Source of the DNA: Chryseobacterium sp. 18061
GTDB taxonomy: Bacteria; Pseudomonadota; Gammaproteobacteria; Enterobacterales; Enterobacteriaceae
Assembly (NCBI GenBank): GCA_902706205.1
Contig: CACSKA010000003.1
Location: 248,001 to 312,000 of the forward strand
DNA: 64,000 nucleotides
Direction: 5' to 3'
The translations under genes were made by a program, and so were the position numbers. Numbering within the stretch: position 1 is the stretch's first letter; each line of letters opens with the position of its first letter. The notes under the pieces are model-generated. The model saw only the letters and a program-made list of their open reading frames with translations, made no database searches and was not told the DNA's origin. Of this stretch, positions 9,288 through 24,475 are shown in pieces.

Positions 9288-11216
9288 ATGCCTGTAATTA
9301 CTCTTCCTGATGGCAGTCAACGCCAGTTCGACCACGCTGTAAGCCCTATGGATGTTGCTCTGGACATTGGTCCAGGTCTGGCGAAAGCCACCATTGCTGG
9401 CCGTGTTAACGGTGAGCTGGTTGATGCTTCCGATCTCATTGAACAAGACGCTACTCTGTCGTTGATTACCGCGAAAGACGCTGACGGTCTGGAGATCATT
9501 CGTCACTCATGCGCGCATCTGCTGGGACACGCTATCAAACAGCTGTGGCCGCACACCAAAATGGCTATCGGTCCGGTCGTTGATAACGGTTTCTACTACG
9601 ACGTTGACCTCGACCACACGCTGACCCAGGAAGATATCGACGCCCTCGAAAAGCGGATGCATGAGCTGGCTGAGAAGAACTACGATGTTATCAAGAAAAA
9701 AGTGAGCTGGAGCGAAGCGCGCGAAACATTTGTGAACCGCGGTGAGAGCTATAAAGTATCCATTCTCGATGAAAATATCGCCCAAGATGACAAGCCAGGC
9801 TTGTATCATCACGAAGAATACGTCGACATGTGCCGTGGTCCGCACGTGCCGAATATGCGTTTTTGTCATTACTTCAAACTGATGAAAACAGCAGGTGCCT
9901 ACTGGCGCGGCGACAGCAGCAATAAAATGCTGCAGCGTATCTACGGTACCGCATGGACTGATAAGAAAGCGCTGAACGCTTATCTGCTGCGTCTTGAAGA
10001 AGCGGCGAAGCGCGACCACCGTAAAATCGGTAAGCAGCTTGACCTGTATCATATGCAGGAAGAAGCACCGGGTATGGTGTTCTGGCATAACGATGGCTGG
10101 ACTATCTTCCGTGAACTGGAAACTTTCGTGCGCTCTAAGCTGAAAGAGTACCAGTATCAGGAAGTAAAAGGTCCGTTCATGATGGACCGCGTGCTATGGG
10201 AAAGAACCGGGCACTGGGACAACTACAAAGATGCGATGTTCACCACCTCTTCTGAGAACCGTGAATACTGCATCAAGCCGATGAACTGTCCAGGCCACGT
10301 GCAGATTTTCAACCAGGGACTCAAATCCTATCGCGATCTGCCGCTGCGTATGGCGGAGTTCGGTAGCTGCCATCGTAACGAGCCATCGGGCGCGCTGCAT
10401 GGCTTGATGCGCGTTCGTGGGTTTACCCAAGATGATGCACATATCTTCTGTACTGAAGACCAGGTGCGTGATGAAGTCAACGCCTGCATTCGTATGGTCT
10501 ACGATATGTATAGCACCTTTGGCTTCGAGAAAATCGTCGTCAAGCTGTCTACGCGTCCTGAAAAACGCATTGGTAGCGATGAAACATGGGATCGTGCGGA
10601 AGCCGATCTGGCCGTGGCTCTGGAAGAAAACAACATCCCGTTTGAGTATCAACTGGGTGAAGGTGCCTTCTACGGCCCGAAAATTGAATTTACACTGTAT
10701 GACTGCCTCGATCGTGCATGGCAGTGCGGAACAGTACAGCTGGACTTCTCCCTGCCGCAGCGTCTTAACGCCTCTTATGTAGGCGAAAGTAACGAGCGTC
10801 AGGTGCCGGTGATGATTCACCGCGCCATTTTGGGTTCCATCGAACGCTTCATCGGTATTCTTACCGAAGAGTTCGCTGGATTCTTCCCAACCTGGATTGC
10901 ACCTGTGCAGGTCGTGGTGATGAATATCACTGATTCTCAGGCTGAATACGTCAACGAATTGACTCGTAAACTGCAAAATGCGGGCATTCGCGTAAAAGCA
11001 GACTTGAGAAATGAGAAGATTGGCTTTAAAATCCGCGAGCACACATTGCGTCGTGTCCCGTATATGCTGGTTTGTGGCGACAAAGAGGTTGAAGCAGGCA
11101 AAGTTGCCGTGCGCACCCGTCGCGGAAAAGACCTCGGCACTGTGGACGTAAACGAAGTGATCGAGAAGCTGCTGAACGAAATACGCAGCCGCAGTCTTCA
11201 ACAACTGGAGGAATAA
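9288..11216 (+). CDS. thrS: threonyl-tRNA synthetase
   Basis: Charges tRNA-Thr; class II synthetase. 642 residues, the E. coli length. Domain order: N-terminal TGS domain ([18 protein letters not shown]), editing domain with [27 protein letters not shown] and zinc/editing residues, catalytic core with motif 2 [21 protein letters not shown] and motif 3 ([15 protein letters not shown]), then an anticodon-binding domain. Start of the thrS-infC-rpmI-rplT-pheMST-ihfA cluster. infC begins three bases after the stop codon. Confidence 0.98.
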   Translation: MPVITLPDGSQRQFDHAVSPMDVALDIGPGLAKATIAGRVNGELVDASDLIEQDATLSLITAKDADGLEIIRHSCAHLLGHAIKQLWPHTKMAIGPVVDNGFYYDVDLDHTLTQEDIDALEKRMHELAEKNYDVIKKKVSWSEARETFVNRGESYKVSILDENIAQDDKPGLYHHEEYVDMCRGPHVPNMRFCHYFKLMKTAGAYWRGDSSNKMLQRIYGTAWTDKKALNAYLLRLEEAAKRDHRKIGKQLDLYHMQEEAPGMVFWHNDGWTIFRELETFVRSKLKEYQYQEVKGPFMMDRVLWERTGHWDNYKDAMFTTSSENREYCIKPMNCPGHVQIFNQGLKSYRDLPLRMAEFGSCHRNEPSGALHGLMRVRGFTQDDAHIFCTEDQVRDEVNACIRMVYDMYSTFGFEKIVVKLSTRPEKRIGSDETWDRAEADLAVALEENNIPFEYQLGEGAFYGPKIEFTLYDCLDRAWQCGTVQLDFSLPQRLNASYVGESNERQVPVMIHRAILGSIERFIGILTEEFAGFFPTWIAPVQVVVMNITDSQAEYVNELTRKLQNAGIRVKADLRNEKIGFKIREHTLRRVPYMLVCGDKEVEAGKVAVRTRRGKDLGTVDVNEVIEKLLNEIRSRSLQQLEE

Positions 11217-12056
<840 letters not shown>

Positions 12057-12093
12057 GTCGTTAACGTTTAACTTTTATTAATCAAGAATATAG

Positions 12094-12465
<372 letters not shown>

Positions 12466-12471
12466 GCCAGT

Positions 12472-12500
12472 TGAAGAGGGGGGCTTGCCTCCCTCTTCTC
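12472..12500 (+). terminator. rplT terminator
   Basis: Twelve-base, nearly perfect stem GAAGAGGGGGGC/GCCTCCCTCTTC with a two-base loop, followed by TCTTTC. Confidence 0.7.
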
Positions 12501-12599
12501 TTTCACATTATCGTTAAGAATCAGTAACTCGTTGACTTTTCAAAGTGAAAACTTTTCAATAAGTTCTTCGCTACCCTTATCAGACAAGGTAACGCAAGC

Positions 12600-12644
12600 A
12601 TGAATGCTGCTATTTTCCGCTTCTTTTTTTACTTTAGCACCTGA
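12600..12644 (+). CDS. pheM: phenylalanyl-tRNA synthetase operon leader peptide
   Basis: A 14-residue peptide [14 protein letters not shown], identical to the E. coli PheM as I recall it, with four Phe in five residues (FRFFF) plus one later. Ribosome stalling at these codons when charged tRNA-Phe is scarce controls the downstream attenuator and thus pheST. Confidence 0.93.
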
Positions 12645-12690
12645 ATCCAGGAGGCTAGCGCGTGAAAGACGAAACGAAAAACAGCGCCAG

Positions 12691-12716
12691 AAAGCCTCCC
12701 CAGGGAGGCTTTTTTC
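12691..12716 (+). terminator. pheST attenuator
   Basis: Stem AAGCCTCCC/GGGAGGCTT with loop CA and a following T run, positioned between pheM and pheS. It serves as the regulated terminator of pheM attenuation. Confidence 0.88.
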
Positions 12717-12739
12717 GTATGTAGAATTCAAGAGATTAA

Positions 12740-16168
<3,429 letters not shown>

Positions 16169-16172
16169 ACCT

Positions 16173-16472
16173 ATGGCGCTTACAAAAGCTGAAATGTCAG
16201 AATATCTGTTTGATAAGCTTGGGCTTAGCAAACGGGATGCCAAAGAACTGGTAGAGTTGTTTTTCGAAGAGATTCGTCGCGCTCTTGAAAACGGTGAGCA
16301 GGTAAAACTCTCCGGTTTTGGTAACTTCGATTTGCGCGATAAAAATCAACGCCCCGGGCGCAACCCGAAGACGGGCGAAGATATTCCCATTACAGCCCGG
16401 CGCGTGGTGACCTTCAGACCCGGCCAGAAGTTGAAAAGTCGTGTCGAAAACGCTTCGCCCAAAGCAGAATAA
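16173..16472 (+). CDS. ihfA: integration host factor alpha subunit
   Basis: 99 residues, [21 protein letters not shown]. Contains the DNA-intercalating beta-arm region [14 protein letters not shown] with its Pro. Partners IhfB to bend DNA in recombination, replication and transcription. It lies four bases after pheT as in E. coli and ends at a strong terminator. Confidence 0.98.
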   Translation: MALTKAEMSEYLFDKLGLSKRDAKELVELFFEEIRRALENGEQVKLSGFGNFDLRDKNQRPGRNPKTGEDIPITARRVVTFRPGQKLKSRVENASPKAE

Positions 16473-16485
16473 TTTCTGATTAACC

Positions 16486-16514
16486 AAAAAGGTCGCTCTT
16501 GCGGCCTTTTTTCT
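16486..16514 (+). terminator. ihfA terminator
   Basis: Stem AAAAAGGTCGC/GCGGCCTTTTTT (one G-T pair), loop TCTT, followed by a T-rich tail. Confidence 0.85.
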
Positions 16515-16573
16515 TTTCTGCGAGCATCAGGCACAATAAAATCAGACACTTCACTTCATTATCTCAGGACATC

Positions 16574-17551
16574 ATGCAACGACTCGCCCAACGTCAGCAG
16601 CAACGAAACCAGCGATGGCTCGGATTCTTGCTGTTGCTTCTTCTGCTCGCGGTGTTCATCAGCCTGTGCGCGGGTGAAGCGTGGATTGCGCCGGGTGAAT
16701 GGTTTACCGCTCGTGGGGAGCTGTTTGTCTGGCAAATTCGTCTGCCGCGTACCGTGGCCGTGGTGCTAGTGGGCGCGGCGCTGGCGGTGTCCGGGGCAAT
16801 TATGCAGGCATTATTTGAGAACCCGCTTGCGGAGCCTGGCTTGCTCGGCGTATCTAACGGCGCGGGAGTCGGACTGATTGCTGCCGTATTGCTGGGAAAA
16901 GGGCTGCCAAACTGGGCGCTGGGCCTGAGCGCGATTGTCGGGGCGCTGATCATCACCGTGATATTACTGCGTTTTGCACGCCGTCACTTATCGACCAGTC
17001 GGCTTCTGCTCGCAGGCGTGGCGCTGGGGATTATTTGCAGCGCGGCAATGACCTGGGCCGTATATTTTTCGACGTCGTTTGACCTGCGCCAGTTGATGTA
17101 CTGGATGATGGGCGGGTTTGGTGGCGTGGACTGGAATCAGGGCTGGCTAATGCTGGCGCTTGTGCCCGTAATTGGCTGGGCTTGTCTGCAATCGCAGCCG
17201 CTGAATTTATTATCGCTCGGCGAAACGTCTGCCCGTCAGCTTGGCTTGCCACTGTGGCTGTGGCGAAGGCTTCTGGTGCTGGCGACGGGCTGGCTGGTAG
17301 GCGTCAGCGTGGCGCTCTCTGGTGCCATTGGCTTTATCGGGCTGGTTATTCCCCATATGCTGCGGCTGTGCGGCCTGACCGACCATCGTGTGCTTCTGCC
17401 TGCCTGTGTCCTGGCAGGGGGCGCAACGCTGCTGCTCGCCGATATCGTGGCGCGTATGGCGCTGGCTTCGGCAGAATTGCCTATAGGCGTCGTCACCGCG
17501 ACCTTGGGCGCACCTGTATTTATCTGGCTACTATTAAGGGCTGGCCGCTAA
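16574..17551 (+). CDS. btuC: vitamin B12 ABC transporter permease
   Basis: Inner-membrane permease of the BtuCD-F importer. 325 residues from [15 protein letters not shown] with AGGAC upstream; E. coli BtuC is 326. About ten hydrophobic helices. FecCD-family motifs: [36 protein letters not shown], and [16 protein letters not shown] (coupling helix to BtuD). An apparent longer start inside the ihfA terminator was rejected. Operon btuC-btuE-btuD. Confidence 0.97.
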   Translation: MQRLAQRQQQRNQRWLGFLLLLLLLAVFISLCAGEAWIAPGEWFTARGELFVWQIRLPRTVAVVLVGAALAVSGAIMQALFENPLAEPGLLGVSNGAGVGLIAAVLLGKGLPNWALGLSAIVGALIITVILLRFARRHLSTSRLLLAGVALGIICSAAMTWAVYFSTSFDLRQLMYWMMGGFGGVDWNQGWLMLALVPVIGWACLQSQPLNLLSLGETSARQLGLPLWLWRRLLVLATGWLVGVSVALSGAIGFIGLVIPHMLRLCGLTDHRVLLPACVLAGGATLLLADIVARMALASAELPIGVVTATLGAPVFIWLLLRAGR

Positions 17552-17579
17552 GCGCCGGCTGATAACCCAAGAGGACGCT

Positions 17580-18131
17580 ATGCAACACGATATTCTCAAC
17601 ACCAATGTCACAACCATCGACGGTGAAAACGTCAATCTCGAGCAGTTCAAAGGTAACGTACTGCTGGTGGTGAACGTCGCTTCCCAGTGCGGGCTGACAT
17701 CACAGTACGAGCAGCTGGAAAATATTCATGAAGCCTGGAGCAAAGACGGTTTCGCCGTGCTGGGCTTCCCATGTAACCAGTTCCTCGGCCAAGAGCCGGG
17801 CAGTGACGAAGAAATAAAAACTTTCTGCAGTACTACGTACGGCGTGACGTTCCCGATGTTCAGCAAAATCGACGTCAACGGCGAACAGCGTCATCCGCTG
17901 TACCAGAAACTGACCTCGGCCGCCCCCGTCGCCGTCGCGCCAGAAAGCAGCGGTTTCTACGAGCGTATGGCCAGCAAAGGCCGGGCGCCGAAGGAGGAAG
18001 GCGATATTCTGTGGAATTTCGAAAAATTCCTGATTGGTCGTGAGGGCGAAGTCATTCAGCGTTTCTCCCCGGACATGACGCCTGAAGATCCGATTGTGAT
18101 GGAATCCATCAAGCTGGCACTGGCGAAGTAA
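17580..18131 (+). CDS. btuE: thioredoxin/glutathione peroxidase BtuE
   Basis: Non-essential for B12 transport; reduces peroxides. 183 residues as in E. coli. Glutathione-peroxidase motifs: [16 protein letters not shown] (peroxidatic Cys, in place of selenocysteine), [18 protein letters not shown] (resolving Cys and Gln), and WNFEKFLI (Trp/Asn of the catalytic tetrad). Sits between btuC and btuD, two bases before btuD. Confidence 0.96.
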   Translation: MQHDILNTNVTTIDGENVNLEQFKGNVLLVVNVASQCGLTSQYEQLENIHEAWSKDGFAVLGFPCNQFLGQEPGSDEEIKTFCSTTYGVTFPMFSKIDVNGEQRHPLYQKLTSAAPVAVAPESSGFYERMASKGRAPKEEGDILWNFEKFLIGREGEVIQRFSPDMTPEDPIVMESIKLALAK

Positions 18132-18133
18132 TC

Positions 18134-18880
18134 ATGCCGCTGATGCAGTTGCAGGGCGCGGCGGAACTGGGACGATTGCACCCGGTCAGCGCAGACGTCC
18201 GTCAGGGCGAAATGGTGCATCTTGTCGGCCCCAACGGCGCAGGAAAAAGCACGTTGCTCGCCAGAATGGCAGGCTTAAGCCAGGGCGTAGGGCAGGTTAT
18301 GCTAAACGGTAGACCGTTGGCTGACTGGCCTGCACCTGAACTGGCGCGTCATCGGGCGTATCTGACGCAGAATCAGACGCCGCCCTTTGCGATGCCGGTA
18401 TGGCATTACCTGACGCTGCATCAGCACGACAAAACGCAACACGCATTACAGCAAGAAATCGCCGAAAAGTTGGGTCTGGGGGATAAGCTAGCCCGCCAGG
18501 TGAACCAGCTTTCCGGCGGTGAATGGCAGCGTGTCCGTCTCGCGGCGGTGGTGCTGCAAATTCACCCGCAGGGAAATCCGGAAGGGAAGCTGCTGTTGCT
18601 GGATGAGCCGATGAACAGCCTGGATGTGGCCCAGCAGAGCGGGCTGGATAAATTGCTGACTGAGCTAAGGCTTGCCGGTGTTACGGTGGTCATGAGCAGC
18701 CATGATTTGAATCACACGTTACGCTTTGCCAGCCAGACGTGGTTATTGCGTCGGGGGCGAATGCTGGCCAGCGGTGATACGCCGCACGTTTTGACGATCG
18801 AAAATCTGACGGCTGCGTATGATATGCCGTTCAAAAAGCTAAACGCGGATGGCGTACAGATCTTAATTTCTGCGCTGTAA
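18134..18880 (+). CDS. btuD: vitamin B12 ABC transporter ATP-binding protein
   Basis: 248 residues (E. coli 249). Walker [10 protein letters not shown]-loop TQNQTPP, signature LSGGEWQRV, Walker [15 protein letters not shown]-loop SSHDLNH. Powers BtuC. Start two bases after btuE implies translational coupling. Confidence 0.96.
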   Translation: MPLMQLQGAAELGRLHPVSADVRQGEMVHLVGPNGAGKSTLLARMAGLSQGVGQVMLNGRPLADWPAPELARHRAYLTQNQTPPFAMPVWHYLTLHQHDKTQHALQQEIAEKLGLGDKLARQVNQLSGGEWQRVRLAAVVLQIHPQGNPEGKLLLLDEPMNSLDVAQQSGLDKLLTELRLAGVTVVMSSHDLNHTLRFASQTWLLRRGRMLASGDTPHVLTIENLTAAYDMPFKKLNADGVQILISAL

Positions 18881-18957
18881 CCTCAAGGTTTCTTGCAACT
18901 TTGCAAATTCGCAGGCTAAATTATTCTTATAAAAAATATCAGAGGAAACGCCAGGAT

Positions 18958-19422
18958 ATGCGTCTCTTATTTATTTTAGTGGCAGCGCTAATTTTAGGCG
19001 GGTGCAGCAGTCATCGTGCGCCGCCGCCTAACCCACGGCTTTCGGACTCCATCACAGTTATTGCCAATCTTAATGATCAGTTGGCAAACTGGCGCGGCAC
19101 GCCATATCGCTATGGGGGAAGTACTCGCGGTGGCGTGGATTGCTCTGCGTTCGTAATGATGACCTTTCGGGACCAGTTTGATTTACAGCTGCCGCGCGAT
19201 ACCAAACAGCAGTCTAAAATCGGCACCGAAATTGATAAAGACGATTTATTGCCGGGCGACCTGGTATTCTTCAACACCGGGTCGGGCGGAAATGGTCTGC
19301 ATGTCGGCATCTATGATACGGATAATCAATTTATTCATGCCTCAACCAGCCAGGGAGTCACCCGATCCTCACTGGATAATGTCTACTGGCGAAAGCACTT
19401 CTGGCAAGCCAGACGTATTTAG
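18958..19422 (+). CDS. nlpC: NlpC/P60 family lipoprotein
   Basis: Probable peptidoglycan endopeptidase. 154 residues as in E. coli. Signal MRLLFILVAALILGGC with lipobox LGGC. NlpC/P60 catalytic residues: Cys in GVDCSAFV, His in LHVGIYD, and His in FIHAST. The ATG at 18958 with upstream AGAGGA/CCAGGA is chosen over a TTG-start extension. Ends at a clear terminator. Confidence 0.96.
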   Translation: MRLLFILVAALILGGCSSHRAPPPNPRLSDSITVIANLNDQLANWRGTPYRYGGSTRGGVDCSAFVMMTFRDQFDLQLPRDTKQQSKIGTEIDKDDLLPGDLVFFNTGSGGNGLHVGIYDTDNQFIHASTSQGVTRSSLDNVYWRKHFWQARRI

Positions 19423-19430
19423 GCGTAAAA

Positions 19431-19458
19431 ACAAAAGGGCCTGATGGCCCTTTTTTGT
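19431..19458 (+). terminator. nlpC terminator
   Basis: Stem AAGGGCC/GGCCCTT, loop TGAT, then TTTTGTTG. Confidence 0.85.
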
Positions 19459-19699
19459 TGGCAGATAAATATAAAAATGCGCTACGAAATAATTATCAAT
19501 TGTCATTGCATTCAGCTAATGAATCTCTGGATTGTGCGATTGCACGAATATGGATTACAATCATCCCAATGATAAAGCAAAGGAATTCCTGAATTACAAA
19601 GGGACGAATGAAATTAATCTTTTTAAAATCAAAGATTTTGTTTTCAACTGGAACCATGCAGCAGCGACCAGGGAGCTCCCTTGAACAAGGGTGGACGTA

Positions 19700-20413
19700 A
19701 TGATTGTTACTCTGGATAAAGCCTGGAAAACCGAATTGTTATTCCTGCCTGCCAGAAATGGTGGGGGGCAACTTGTCGGATTAGAAATAATCGCGAACGT
19801 TGTTGGCGTGGATGATGCGGTGCGTACGCCAACCACGCTGGTGATGTCACGCCTGAGCGCTGAACAGGAAGTCATCCTGTTTCGCGAAAAACTCGCGTTA
19901 CTCGAAACCTGCCAAATCTTTTTTATTCAACAGCAATTAATTGCGTGGATTAATATAACGCCGGCAATAGCTTTTGCGTTGTTAACACAAAACGTGTTGG
20001 CGGAAGAGGCGGCGCGATTTTCCTTTCTGGAGTTTACGGTTAATGAAAACTTTCCAGAATTGAATACCCTCGACAAAAATCATTTGCTGGTTCAACTGGC
20101 GAATCTTTTCCCGCTGGTGCTGGCCAATTTTGGTGCCGGAGACGCATCAACCCAGGCTGTTTTCAGCGGGTTGTTCAAACGCGTTATGCTGGATAAAAAC
20201 TTTATTCAACAGCAGGCGTTATTATTATCGTTTGATCCCTTTATACGGGCGATAATCGCCCAGGTACAGCCCTGCTGTAGTGCGATTATGGCGGCAGGTG
20301 TGGACAACCCACAGATCCTTGAACGTCTGGAGCCCTGGGGCCTGAGCGCATACCAGGGATTACTGTGGCCCACCGTTGATTGCGCATCGCTGACCCGGTT
20401 GATGCAGGAATAA
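19700..20413 (+). CDS. ydiV: EAL-like anti-FlhDC factor YdiV/RflP
   Basis: Degenerate EAL-domain protein that in E. coli and Salmonella binds FlhD and represses flagellar genes rather than degrading cyclic di-GMP. 237 residues, the E. coli length, when started at ATG 19700 (MIVTLDKAW), preceded by an AGGGTGG ribosome site. Shared segments: [65 protein letters not shown]. The canonical EAL catalytic motif is missing ([14 protein letters not shown] in its place), consistent with no diesterase activity. The 240 bases upstream are AT-rich and presumably hold its promoter. Confidence 0.9.
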   Translation: MIVTLDKAWKTELLFLPARNGGGQLVGLEIIANVVGVDDAVRTPTTLVMSRLSAEQEVILFREKLALLETCQIFFIQQQLIAWINITPAIAFALLTQNVLAEEAARFSFLEFTVNENFPELNTLDKNHLLVQLANLFPLVLANFGAGDASTQAVFSGLFKRVMLDKNFIQQQALLLSFDPFIRAIIAQVQPCCSAIMAAGVDNPQILERLEPWGLSAYQGLLWPTVDCASLTRLMQE

Positions 20414-20474
20414 CCCTGTATCCTGCCCGTATTTATCTGCCCTCACAGGCACTACACTACAGACAGGAGGAACC

Positions 20475-21917
20475 ATGACCCTGTCTTTTACCCATCACTG
20501 GCGCGATGAGCTGCCAGGTTTTTATACCGAACTGTCACCGACGCCGCTGGCCAATGCACGCCTGATTTGGCACAACGCGGCGCTGGCGCAGAGTCTCGAC
20601 TTGCCTGAATCGCTGTTCAGGCCAGAAAAAGGCGCGGGTGTGTGGGGCGGCGAAACGCTGCTGCCCGGAATGCTGCCTCTCGCGCAGGTCTACAGCGGCC
20701 ATCAGTTTGGCGTCTGGGCCGGTCAGCTTGGCGACGGGCGTGGCATCTTGCTCGGCGAACAGCAGTTGGCCGACGGACGTCGTTATGACTGGCACCTCAA
20801 AGGCGCAGGACTGACGCCATATTCCCGAATGGGCGATGGGCGTGCGGTATTGCGTTCCACGTTGCGCGAAAGTCTGGCGTCTGAGGCGATTTTCGCGCTC
20901 GGCATTCCGACCACGCGTGCGCTATCGGTGATAACCAGCGACACGCCGGTGTACCGAGAAACGGTTGAGCAGGGTGCCATGCTGATGCGTCTGGCGGAAA
21001 GTCATGTGCGTTTCGGCCATTTCGAACACTTCTACTACCGCCGTGAACCTGAAAAGGTGCGTATGCTGGCGGATTATGTGATTCGTCACCATTGGCCGCA
21101 GTTGGATTCCGAAGCCGAAAAATATGCGCTGTGGTTCCGTGACGTTGTCACCAGGACCGCGCGTCTGATTGCCCGCTGGCAAACCGTTGGCTTCTGTCAC
21201 GGGGTGATGAACACAGACAATATGTCGATTCTGGGTCTGACCATGGACTACGGTCCGTACGGTTTCCTCGATGATTATCAGCCGGGCTTTATCTGTAATC
21301 ACTCCGACCATCAGGGCCGTTACAGTTTTGATAATCAGCCTGCGGCGGCGCTATGGAACCTGCAACGCCTGGCGCAGTCGCTGTCGCCGTTTATTGCGGT
21401 GGATGTGCTCAACGATACGCTGGACGGCTATCAGGAAGCATTGCTGGTGGAATACGGTCAGAGGATGCGCGGCAAGCTCGGTCTGTTCTCGGAGCAAAAG
21501 GGCGATAATGAACTACTGAACGGGCTGTTTAGCCTGATGGAGCGGGAGGGCAGCGATTATACCCGCACCTTCCGTATGCTGTGTGTGACGGAACAGCAGA
21601 GTGCGAGTTCACCCTTGCGCGATGAGTTTATCGACCGGGCGGCGTTTGATTCGTGGTTCAGCGACTATCGCGCGCGCTTGCAGCAGGATGGGGTGGATGA
21701 CGCCACGCGCCAGCAAAGTATGAAGCAGGTCAATCCGGCGGTGGTGTTACGTAACTGGCTGGCACAGCGTGCCATCGAGCAGGCTGAACGCGGAGACTAT
21801 GCCGAGTTTGAGCGTTTGCACGAGGCGTTACGTGACCCATTTGCGGACCGGGATGATGACTATGCCAGTCGTCCGCCTGAGTGGGGCAAACGGCTGGAAG
21901 TGAGCTGTTCGAGCTGA
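20475..21917 (+). CDS. selO: protein adenylyltransferase SelO (YdiU)
   Basis: Pseudokinase-fold enzyme that transfers AMP (or UMP) to protein Ser/Thr/Tyr in redox stress. 480 residues (E. coli 478). Motifs: [34 protein letters not shown] (nucleotide-binding Lys and Arg), [20 protein letters not shown] (catalytic Asn/Asp region) and [10 protein letters not shown]. Bacterial SelO lacks the selenocysteine; here the tail is EVSCSS. AGGAGG Shine-Dalgarno. Convergent with hmuV, two bases between stop codons. Confidence 0.96.
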   Translation: MTLSFTHHWRDELPGFYTELSPTPLANARLIWHNAALAQSLDLPESLFRPEKGAGVWGGETLLPGMLPLAQVYSGHQFGVWAGQLGDGRGILLGEQQLADGRRYDWHLKGAGLTPYSRMGDGRAVLRSTLRESLASEAIFALGIPTTRALSVITSDTPVYRETVEQGAMLMRLAESHVRFGHFEHFYYRREPEKVRMLADYVIRHHWPQLDSEAEKYALWFRDVVTRTARLIARWQTVGFCHGVMNTDNMSILGLTMDYGPYGFLDDYQPGFICNHSDHQGRYSFDNQPAAALWNLQRLAQSLSPFIAVDVLNDTLDGYQEALLVEYGQRMRGKLGLFSEQKGDNELLNGLFSLMEREGSDYTRTFRMLCVTEQQSASSPLRDEFIDRAAFDSWFSDYRARLQQDGVDDATRQQSMKQVNPAVVLRNWLAQRAIEQAERGDYAEFERLHEALRDPFADRDDDYASRPPEWGKRLEVSCSS

Positions 21918-21919
21918 CG

Positions 21920-22675
21920 CTACGGGGCTAAAAACACCTGTGGTGCGTGGTTGCCGGGGTGCTGACCGATGTGCACTTCGGCACCGTACCAGCGGCTCAG
22001 GGTCTCTGCCTGCAATACCTGTTGCGGGCTGCCCTGGGCCACTATCTCTCCTTCATGAAGCAGGATCAGCCTGTCAGCCCAAAGTGCTGCCAGATTGAGA
22101 TCGTGCAACACCGCACAGACGTGAAGATTTCCGGCCTGGGTCAGATTTTTCAACAAACGTAGCAAATGTTGCTGGTGATACAAATCCAGTGCCGACGTCG
22201 GCTCATCGAGAAATAACCAGCCCTGTGGCGCATCGTTCACCCATAGCTGCGCCAGCTGAACCCGCTGTTGCTCCCCTCCTGAAAGCGCATTGTATTTCCG
22301 GCCCGACAGCGGGGCACACCCGGTCAGAGCCATGATCTGTTCAACGACTTTTCGGCTATTGCTCTGTTCCCACGGTGCGCGTCCCATGGTAATCACATCT
22401 TCAACAGGCCAGTCGAAGCCAAGCTGGTTTTGCTGGCGCATTACCGCCCGCTGGCGAGACAGCGCCTGAGGCGTCCAGGCGGATAACGGTTTATCGTTCA
22501 GCAGACAGTGCCCGTTATCCGGCGGCAAATAGCCGGTCAGCACGCGCAGCAACGTCGATTTTCCCGCGCCGTTGGGGCCAATCAGCGCTACCAGTTCGCC
22601 GGGTACCAGTGTCAGAGTAATGTCACGTAACACCGGGGAGTAGTACAGATTAACAGTCTGTAAGCGATTAGCCAT
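21920..22675 (-). CDS. hmuV: haem ABC transporter ATP-binding protein HmuV
   Basis: About 251 residues. Walker [12 protein letters not shown], signature LSGGEQQRVQLAQLW, Walker B WLFLDEPTSALD, H-loop LHDLNL. Powers HmuU for haem import across the inner membrane. The ATG at 22675 has a GGAGG Shine-Dalgarno and overlaps the end of hmuU; a GTG four codons earlier is an alternative. Last gene of the hemP-hmuRSTUV operon. Confidence 0.92.
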   Translation of the reverse strand: MANRLQTVNLYYSPVLRDITLTLVPGELVALIGPNGAGKSTLLRVLTGYLPPDNGHCLLNDKPLSAWTPQALSRQRAVMRQQNQLGFDWPVEDVITMGRAPWEQSNSRKVVEQIMALTGCAPLSGRKYNALSGGEQQRVQLAQLWVNDAPQGWLFLDEPTSALDLYHQQHLLRLLKNLTQAGNLHVCAVLHDLNLAALWADRLILLHEGEIVAQGSPQQVLQAETLSRWYGAEVHIGQHPGNHAPQVFLAP

Positions 22676-23657
22676 GTTGGCCTCCACGACGGAAAATCAT
22701 CCATAAAAACCAGGGGGCGCCGAGCAGGCTGGTCAACAGACCGACCGGCATTTCCGCAGGCGCAACCAGCGTACGGGCCACGGTGTCCGCCACCAGCAGT
22801 AAAATGGCACCGACCAGCACCGAACCGGGAATGACTGCACGGTGATCGGCCCCGAGCCACATGCGTAGTAAATGCGGCACCACCAGCCCGATGAAGCCAA
22901 TCACGCCGCTGACCGCTACTGCAGCCGCAACCAGCAGGGCACTGCACATCAATAAACGTCGCTGAATCTGACGCACGTTCACGCCGAGGTAATGCGCTTC
23001 TTCATCCCCCAGTTGCAGTAAATTCAGCGGTTTTGCCAGCCGCCAGAGAATGAAAACCGTCGGCAGCATCAGCGAGGCCGTCGCCAGCAGCGTTGACCAC
23101 TGTGCCTGACCGAGACTGCCCATGCCCCACAGCGAGAGTTGGCGAAGCTGCGCATCGTTGCTGAGCCACGACAGCACGCCGACTGCCGCGCCGCACAGCG
23201 CGTTAATAGCGATTCCCACCAACAGCAGGCGTGAGAGCGAATTGTCGTTGCGCTGGCTGAGGACAAAAATCACCATCGTCACAGCCAGGCTGCCGAGAAA
23301 TGCCGCCAACATCGGGGCGTACAGCATCAGAACCATCGGCAGTGAGAAGGGTAAAACCACCCACATCGCTACCGCCAACGCGGCACCGCTGCTGATCCCG
23401 AGCAGGCCTGGGTCCGCCAGCGGATTGCGAAACAAGCCCTGCATCACGCAGCCCGCCAGCGCCAGCGAACCGCCGATGGTCAGCGCCAAAAGTACGCGAG
23501 GCAAACGGATAGTGAACCAGATTTGACGCAGCGCGCTGTCGCCACGCCAGAGTATATCTAACGGCAGCTTCAGTGCGCCGAAGGTGGTAGCGCACAGCGT
23601 TAACATCGTTAGCAGGGCCAGAAGTGACCACAGAGAACGGGAAACCAACGGCGTCAT
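22668..23657 (-). CDS. hmuU: haem ABC transporter permease HmuU
   Basis: 329 residues, about ten membrane helices, FecCD/BtuC family. Motifs: RLPRVLLALTIGGSLALAG, NPLADPGLLGISSGAAL, and GVIGFIGLVVPHLLRMWLG. Paralogous to BtuC at 16.6 kb. Overlaps hmuT by one base and hmuV by eight, indicating translational coupling. Confidence 0.93.
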   Translation of the reverse strand: MTPLVSRSLWSLLALLTMLTLCATTFGALKLPLDILWRGDSALRQIWFTIRLPRVLLALTIGGSLALAGCVMQGLFRNPLADPGLLGISSGAALAVAMWVVLPFSLPMVLMLYAPMLAAFLGSLAVTMVIFVLSQRNDNSLSRLLLVGIAINALCGAAVGVLSWLSNDAQLRQLSLWGMGSLGQAQWSTLLATASLMLPTVFILWRLAKPLNLLQLGDEEAHYLGVNVRQIQRRLLMCSALLVAAAVAVSGVIGFIGLVVPHLLRMWLGADHRAVIPGSVLVGAILLLVADTVARTLVAPAEMPVGLLTSLLGAPWFLWMIFRRGGQHG

Positions 23658-24475
23658 CAGGGAAGCTGCTCCGCTTTATGCCGCAGCTGTTGAATTGCTT
23701 CCGGGGTGCGAATGCTGAAGCCTAACAACGCCATGTCATCGATCTGCAGCACCTGTTTATTCCGGCCAGCCGGGGTTTGCGCCAGACCTGGCAACGTCCA
23801 TAATCCGTTTTCGCCACCCATGCCTTTAACGCCATCGGTTGAGATCACCACCAGATCCGGCTGGCTGGCGATCACACCTTCCTGAGAAAGGGGCTGATAA
23901 CGATTAAAACCCTGCATTGCATTTTGAAGCCCCGCGGCACGAATAGCCGAATCGGCCCCTGTTTGCTGCCCGGCGGCCATGGCGCTCATGCCACCGTGGC
24001 TGAGAATAAACAGCACGCGTTTATTGAGCGTCGTTTTAGGCAACGCATCCAGCGCCTGTTTCATCTGCTGACGGAGTTGCTCGCCTTCGGCGTCTTTATG
24101 CAATGCCTCGGAGACGATGCGAATTTTGTCGTCAATCACGGAAATGTCGTTGCTGCCCGGAACCGTCACCACCGTCACACCGTTTTGTTCGACTTGCTTC
24201 AGCACAAGCGACGGCTGGGCCTGCACGCTGGCGAGAACGGTCGTCGGGCGCGTGGCGAGAATTCCTTCGGCGTTCAGCTGCCGCAGATAGCCCACGTCAG
24301 GCAATTTCAACGCTTCAGTCGGCCACATGCTGGTGCTGTCACGTGCAACGAGGGCGCTCTGCGCCCCCAGTGCATAGACAATCTCCGTCAAGTCGCCACC
24401 AAGCGTTACCACTTTTTGAGCTGCCGCCCCTGCCAACAGAGGCAGGGCGGCCATCAACGCGACGACGGTTTTCAT
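23657..24475 (-). CDS. hmuT: periplasmic haem-binding protein HmuT
   Basis: 272 residues. Signal peptide MKTVVALMAALPLLAGAAA, then a class III periplasmic binding fold (TroA/BtuF-like) beginning KVVTLGGDLTEIVYALGA. The haem-ligand Tyr seen in the family may be that in VGYLRQLNAEGIL. Delivers haem to HmuUV. Overlaps hmuS by four bases. Confidence 0.9.
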   Translation of the reverse strand: MKTVVALMAALPLLAGAAAQKVVTLGGDLTEIVYALGAQSALVARDSTSMWPTEALKLPDVGYLRQLNAEGILATRPTTVLASVQAQPSLVLKQVEQNGVTVVTVPGSNDISVIDDKIRIVSEALHKDAEGEQLRQQMKQALDALPKTTLNKRVLFILSHGGMSAMAAGQQTGADSAIRAAGLQNAMQGFNRYQPLSQEGVIASQPDLVVISTDGVKGMGGENGLWTLPGLAQTPAGRNKQVLQIDDMALLGFSIRTPEAIQQLRHKAEQLP